Origin: Pseudomonadota bacterium
GTDB taxonomy: Bacteria; Desulfobacterota; WTBG01; CAIYCZ01
DNA: 7,080 nucleotides
Direction: 5' to 3'
Assembly (NCBI GenBank): GCA_026388865.1
Contig: JAPLIX010000348.1
Span: forward strand, 1-7,080
Under the pieces are notes generated by a model, which saw nothing but the letters and a program-made list of their open reading frames with translations, was not told the origin of the DNA and did not search any database. Of the stretch, positions 6,013-7,080 are shown piece by piece. The number at the start of each line of letters is the position of its first letter. The stretch's first letter is position 1. The position numbers and the translations under genes were made by a program.

Positions 6013-6393
6013 ATGAATTTAATGGCTTTTGAAGAGATGAAAAAAAGGTATGGAGGCGGAGAGGATTCCCTGGAACTTACCATCGAAAAATGGGCTCGCA
6101 TAAAGCAGTTTTCAAACAAAGCCTTTCTCATCAGCCACTATCAGGATATACTGCGTGCAGCAGTAGTGCCCATTTTCCTTTGTACGGAATACGTTAATCA
6201 ATGCACCCTGTGCCCAATTTATGAAGTATGTAAACAGGGCCGATCAGATGAATGGATAACCGTAATGAGAGTAATCCAGGCGTATGCTATAGCGGGAGAT
6301 CTTCTGCCAAAAGAGCCGTTCACGGGATACATTGAACAATTTCTGGGAAAGATTAATATGTGTCGAGAAGAAGCTGTGGTAAAGGCACATTAG
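6013..6393 (+). CDS. Hypothetical 126-aa protein with a cysteine cluster
   Basis: I do not recognise this protein. A good Shine-Dalgarno (AAGGA, 6002-6006) six bases before ATG 6013 supports the start; M4 is a less well placed alternative. The sequence looks soluble and mostly helical: a charged N-terminus (FEEMKKRYGGGEDSLELTIEKW, in which Gly14-16 form a likely hinge), then a cluster C57-x6-C64-x2-C67-x5-C73 (CTLCPIYEVCKQG at 64-76), and a further cysteine at 117. The spacing suits zinc or an iron-sulfur cluster, but no known ferredoxin or zinc-ribbon pattern matches exactly. There is no signal peptide or membrane segment. It lies 349 nt after the acyl-CoA dehydrogenase and follows a structured non-coding region. 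A role in redox or metal sensing is only a guess from the cysteines. Confidence 0.8.
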   Translation: MNLMAFEEMKKRYGGGEDSLELTIEKWARIKQFSNKAFLISHYQDILRAAVVPIFLCTEYVNQCTLCPIYEVCKQGRSDEWITVMRVIQAYAIAGDLLPKEPFTGYIEQFLGKINMCREEAVVKAH

Positions 6394-6493
6394 TGGCCGC
6401 TGGCACAAGTTTCGTTCGGGCTGATGAACACAAGCAGCAGGTAACCAACACGGTTGACCAACAGCACACAAATACGGTATCTTGAAATAATCA

Positions 6494-6718
6494 ATGAGCG
6501 GGAAAACAGAATTAGCCAAACTGAAGAAACAACGAAAAACAGATGAACTGGAGAACCTCTTTGACCAGTTTGATGAACAGCTGCATGCATTTGAAGAAAA
6601 AATTACCACGATTAAAAGAAGCATGGAACAGTTCGAAGCAAAAAAGATAATGGATGAAAATAATATAGAAGAAGAAAAGGTAGAAGCCCTTCACGAAGAC
6701 GTAATAAGCCCCGGCTGA
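6494..6718 (+). CDS. Small hypothetical coiled-coil protein
   Basis: This 74-aa, very charged protein has no family I recognise. Residues 18-52 form a likely amphipathic coiled coil, with hydrophobic residues at L22, F26, L30, F33, I37, I40, M44 and F47 that fit a/d heptad positions, framed by Lys/Glu/Gln. The N-terminus is basic (KTELAKLKKQRK) and the C-terminus acidic (ENNIEEEKVEALHEDV). No Shine-Dalgarno is visible before ATG 6494 (TTGAAATAATCA), which lowers confidence in the start. It follows the cysteine-cluster gene on the same strand after 100 nt, so co-transcription is possible. The opposite strand also has an open frame here (6512-6814), but that product is a run of Phe/Leu expected as the antisense of Lys/Glu codons. 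Confidence 0.6.
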   Translation: MSGKTELAKLKKQRKTDELENLFDQFDEQLHAFEEKITTIKRSMEQFEAKKIMDENNIEEEKVEALHEDVISPG

Positions 6719-6842
6719 TTTTAACGCAGCAAAAGCCAATAATAAACCACCCACAATGACGCTCCCCCCGGTTCCCTGGCAACAGTCGTCATCCTGCAAA
6801 ACCATAATCAACAATTAAATTTACAACATATGGTATTTTTTA

Positions 6843-6871
6843 TTGACAAACCATACTATATTTAGTAAACA
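6843..6871 (+). promoter_or_regulatory. Weak promoter-like sequence overlapping a palindrome
   Basis: TTGACA (6843-6848) is followed after 17 nt by TAAACA (6866-6871), a poor -10. In the spacer and -10 lies TACTA-TATT-TAGTA (6854-6867), a perfect 5-bp inverted repeat. TATGGT (6829-6834) and ACCATA (6850-6855) form another. A repressor site overlapping a promoter is possible; no obvious gene start follows before about 7016. Confidence 0.25.
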
Positions 6872-6883
6872 GCAAAATAACCG

Positions 6884-6976
6884 CAGGGGTAAAAAGACAA
6901 AAAATATTTAGGCAGGGGATTTTATTAAATCAGGAAAAATTAGCTTCTTTCGTGTTTAAGTTGAAACAGGGGTAAA
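6884..6976 (+). repeat. Three CAGGGG-containing short direct repeats
   Basis: CAGGGGTAAA occurs exactly at 6884-6893 and 6967-6976, with a degenerate copy CAGGGGATTT at 6913-6922. The spacing (29 and 54 nt) is irregular. They could be protein-binding sites near a mobile element end, or chance in purine-rich DNA. Confidence 0.3.
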
Positions 6977-7001
6977 GGGTATAGGAAAAAGGTAAAGAAA
7001 A

Positions 7002-7075
7002 GCACATCGGGATATATGTACTTTGGTATAGTTTATGTGCGAAGAAAAACCATAGCCAAAGGACAACCGATGTGC
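7002..7075 (+). promoter_or_regulatory. Inverted repeat enclosing an extended -10 promoter and burying a start codon
   Basis: GCACATCGG (7002-7010) and CCGATGTGC (7067-7075) are a perfect 9-bp inverted repeat. The right arm contains the ATG at 7070-7072. In the loop, TGGTATAGT (7024-7032) is an extended -10 element that would start transcripts near 7039, after the left arm. Only read-through RNA from upstream would contain both arms and hide the ATG. This resembles the fold-back protection known for IS10 and IS50 transposase genes. ATGTGC at 7035-7040 can also pair with the left arm. Confidence 0.4.
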
Positions 7076-7080
7076 CTTGA
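7070..7080 (+). CDS. Start of a gene cut by the right edge, possibly a transposase
   Basis: ATG 7070 is preceded by a good Shine-Dalgarno (AAAGGA, 7057-7062 region) at suitable distance and by an extended -10 promoter (7024-7032). Only MCL and part of a fourth codon are visible. The same frame is open upstream to ATG 7016 and GTG 7037, giving MYFGIVYVRRKTIAKGQP before the MCL; the VYVRRKT stretch is faintly like the N-termini of some IS4/IS1634-group transposases, so one of those starts may be the real one. The fold-back repeat around the start points the same way. The identity cannot be decided from so few codons. Confidence 0.35.

Larger units (their letters stand above)
6719..7015. other. 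A+T-rich intergenic stretch
   Basis: No convincing gene is seen. ATGACG (6756-6761) and CGTCAT (6787-6792) form a 6-bp inverted repeat around a C-rich loop, without a T-run. From about 6800 the base composition becomes strongly A+T-rich and purine-biased on the plus strand, unlike the etf operon. Within it lie a TTGACA hexamer, a small palindrome and repeated CAGGGG motifs, listed separately. Confidence 0.5.

Noticed and set aside
6512..6814. A 100-codon minus-strand frame with a hydrophobic product
   Set aside because: Its Phe/Leu/Ile-rich part is the antisense of the Lys/Glu-rich coiled-coil gene; no SD was evident. The N-terminal part (DDDCCQGTGGSVIVGG) looks like a small membrane protein but has no separate stop.

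Overview
The window looks like a chromosomal segment from an anaerobic bacterium. A clostridial Firmicute is the most likely host; a sulfate-reducing or syntrophic deltaproteobacterium is the main alternative. The reasons are a PflX-type radical SAM protein, an ETF pair whose beta subunit resembles the anaerobic (flavin-bifurcating) groups, an acyl-CoA dehydrogenase in the same operon, and a housekeeping promoter with perfect consensus. This placement is inference; no rRNA or other taxonomic marker is present.

Left arm (1-1861, minus strand): a two-gene unit runs leftward off the window. A PflX-like radical SAM protein (852-1826) overlaps by 10 nt the start of rimO (1-861, C-terminus missing), the methylthiotransferase of ribosomal protein S12. 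The pair is driven by a perfect TTGACA-17-TATAAT promoter placed so close to the ATG that the pflX message should be leaderless.

Centre (1956-5663, plus strand): a divergent operon encodes EtfB, EtfA and a long (576 aa) acyl-CoA dehydrogenase. Together these form an electron-transfer module: the dehydrogenase exchanges electrons between an acyl-CoA/enoyl-CoA couple and the ETF flavins. The 90-nt gap between etfB and etfA contains an inverted repeat. EtfA has Ala where a conserved, flavin-contacting Arg is expected.

Right arm (5664-7080): about 350 nt of non-coding DNA ends in a dense nest of inverted repeats, including a long two-stem hairpin capped by a GNRA-type tetraloop and a competing arm. 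Two small genes with no recognised function follow: a 126-aa protein with a C-x6-C-x2-C-x5-C cysteine cluster and a 74-aa coiled-coil protein. The last 360 nt are A+T-rich. They end in a probable gene start at 7070 whose ATG lies inside one arm of a 9-bp inverted repeat, with an extended -10 promoter in the loop. That arrangement resembles the protected 5' end of an insertion-sequence transposase gene, but the gene is cut by the window edge.

The most unusual items are the structured leader with its cysteine-cluster protein, the leaderless radical SAM operon, the Arg-to-Ala change in EtfA and the fold-back structure at the right edge. I found no CRISPR array, tRNA or rRNA.
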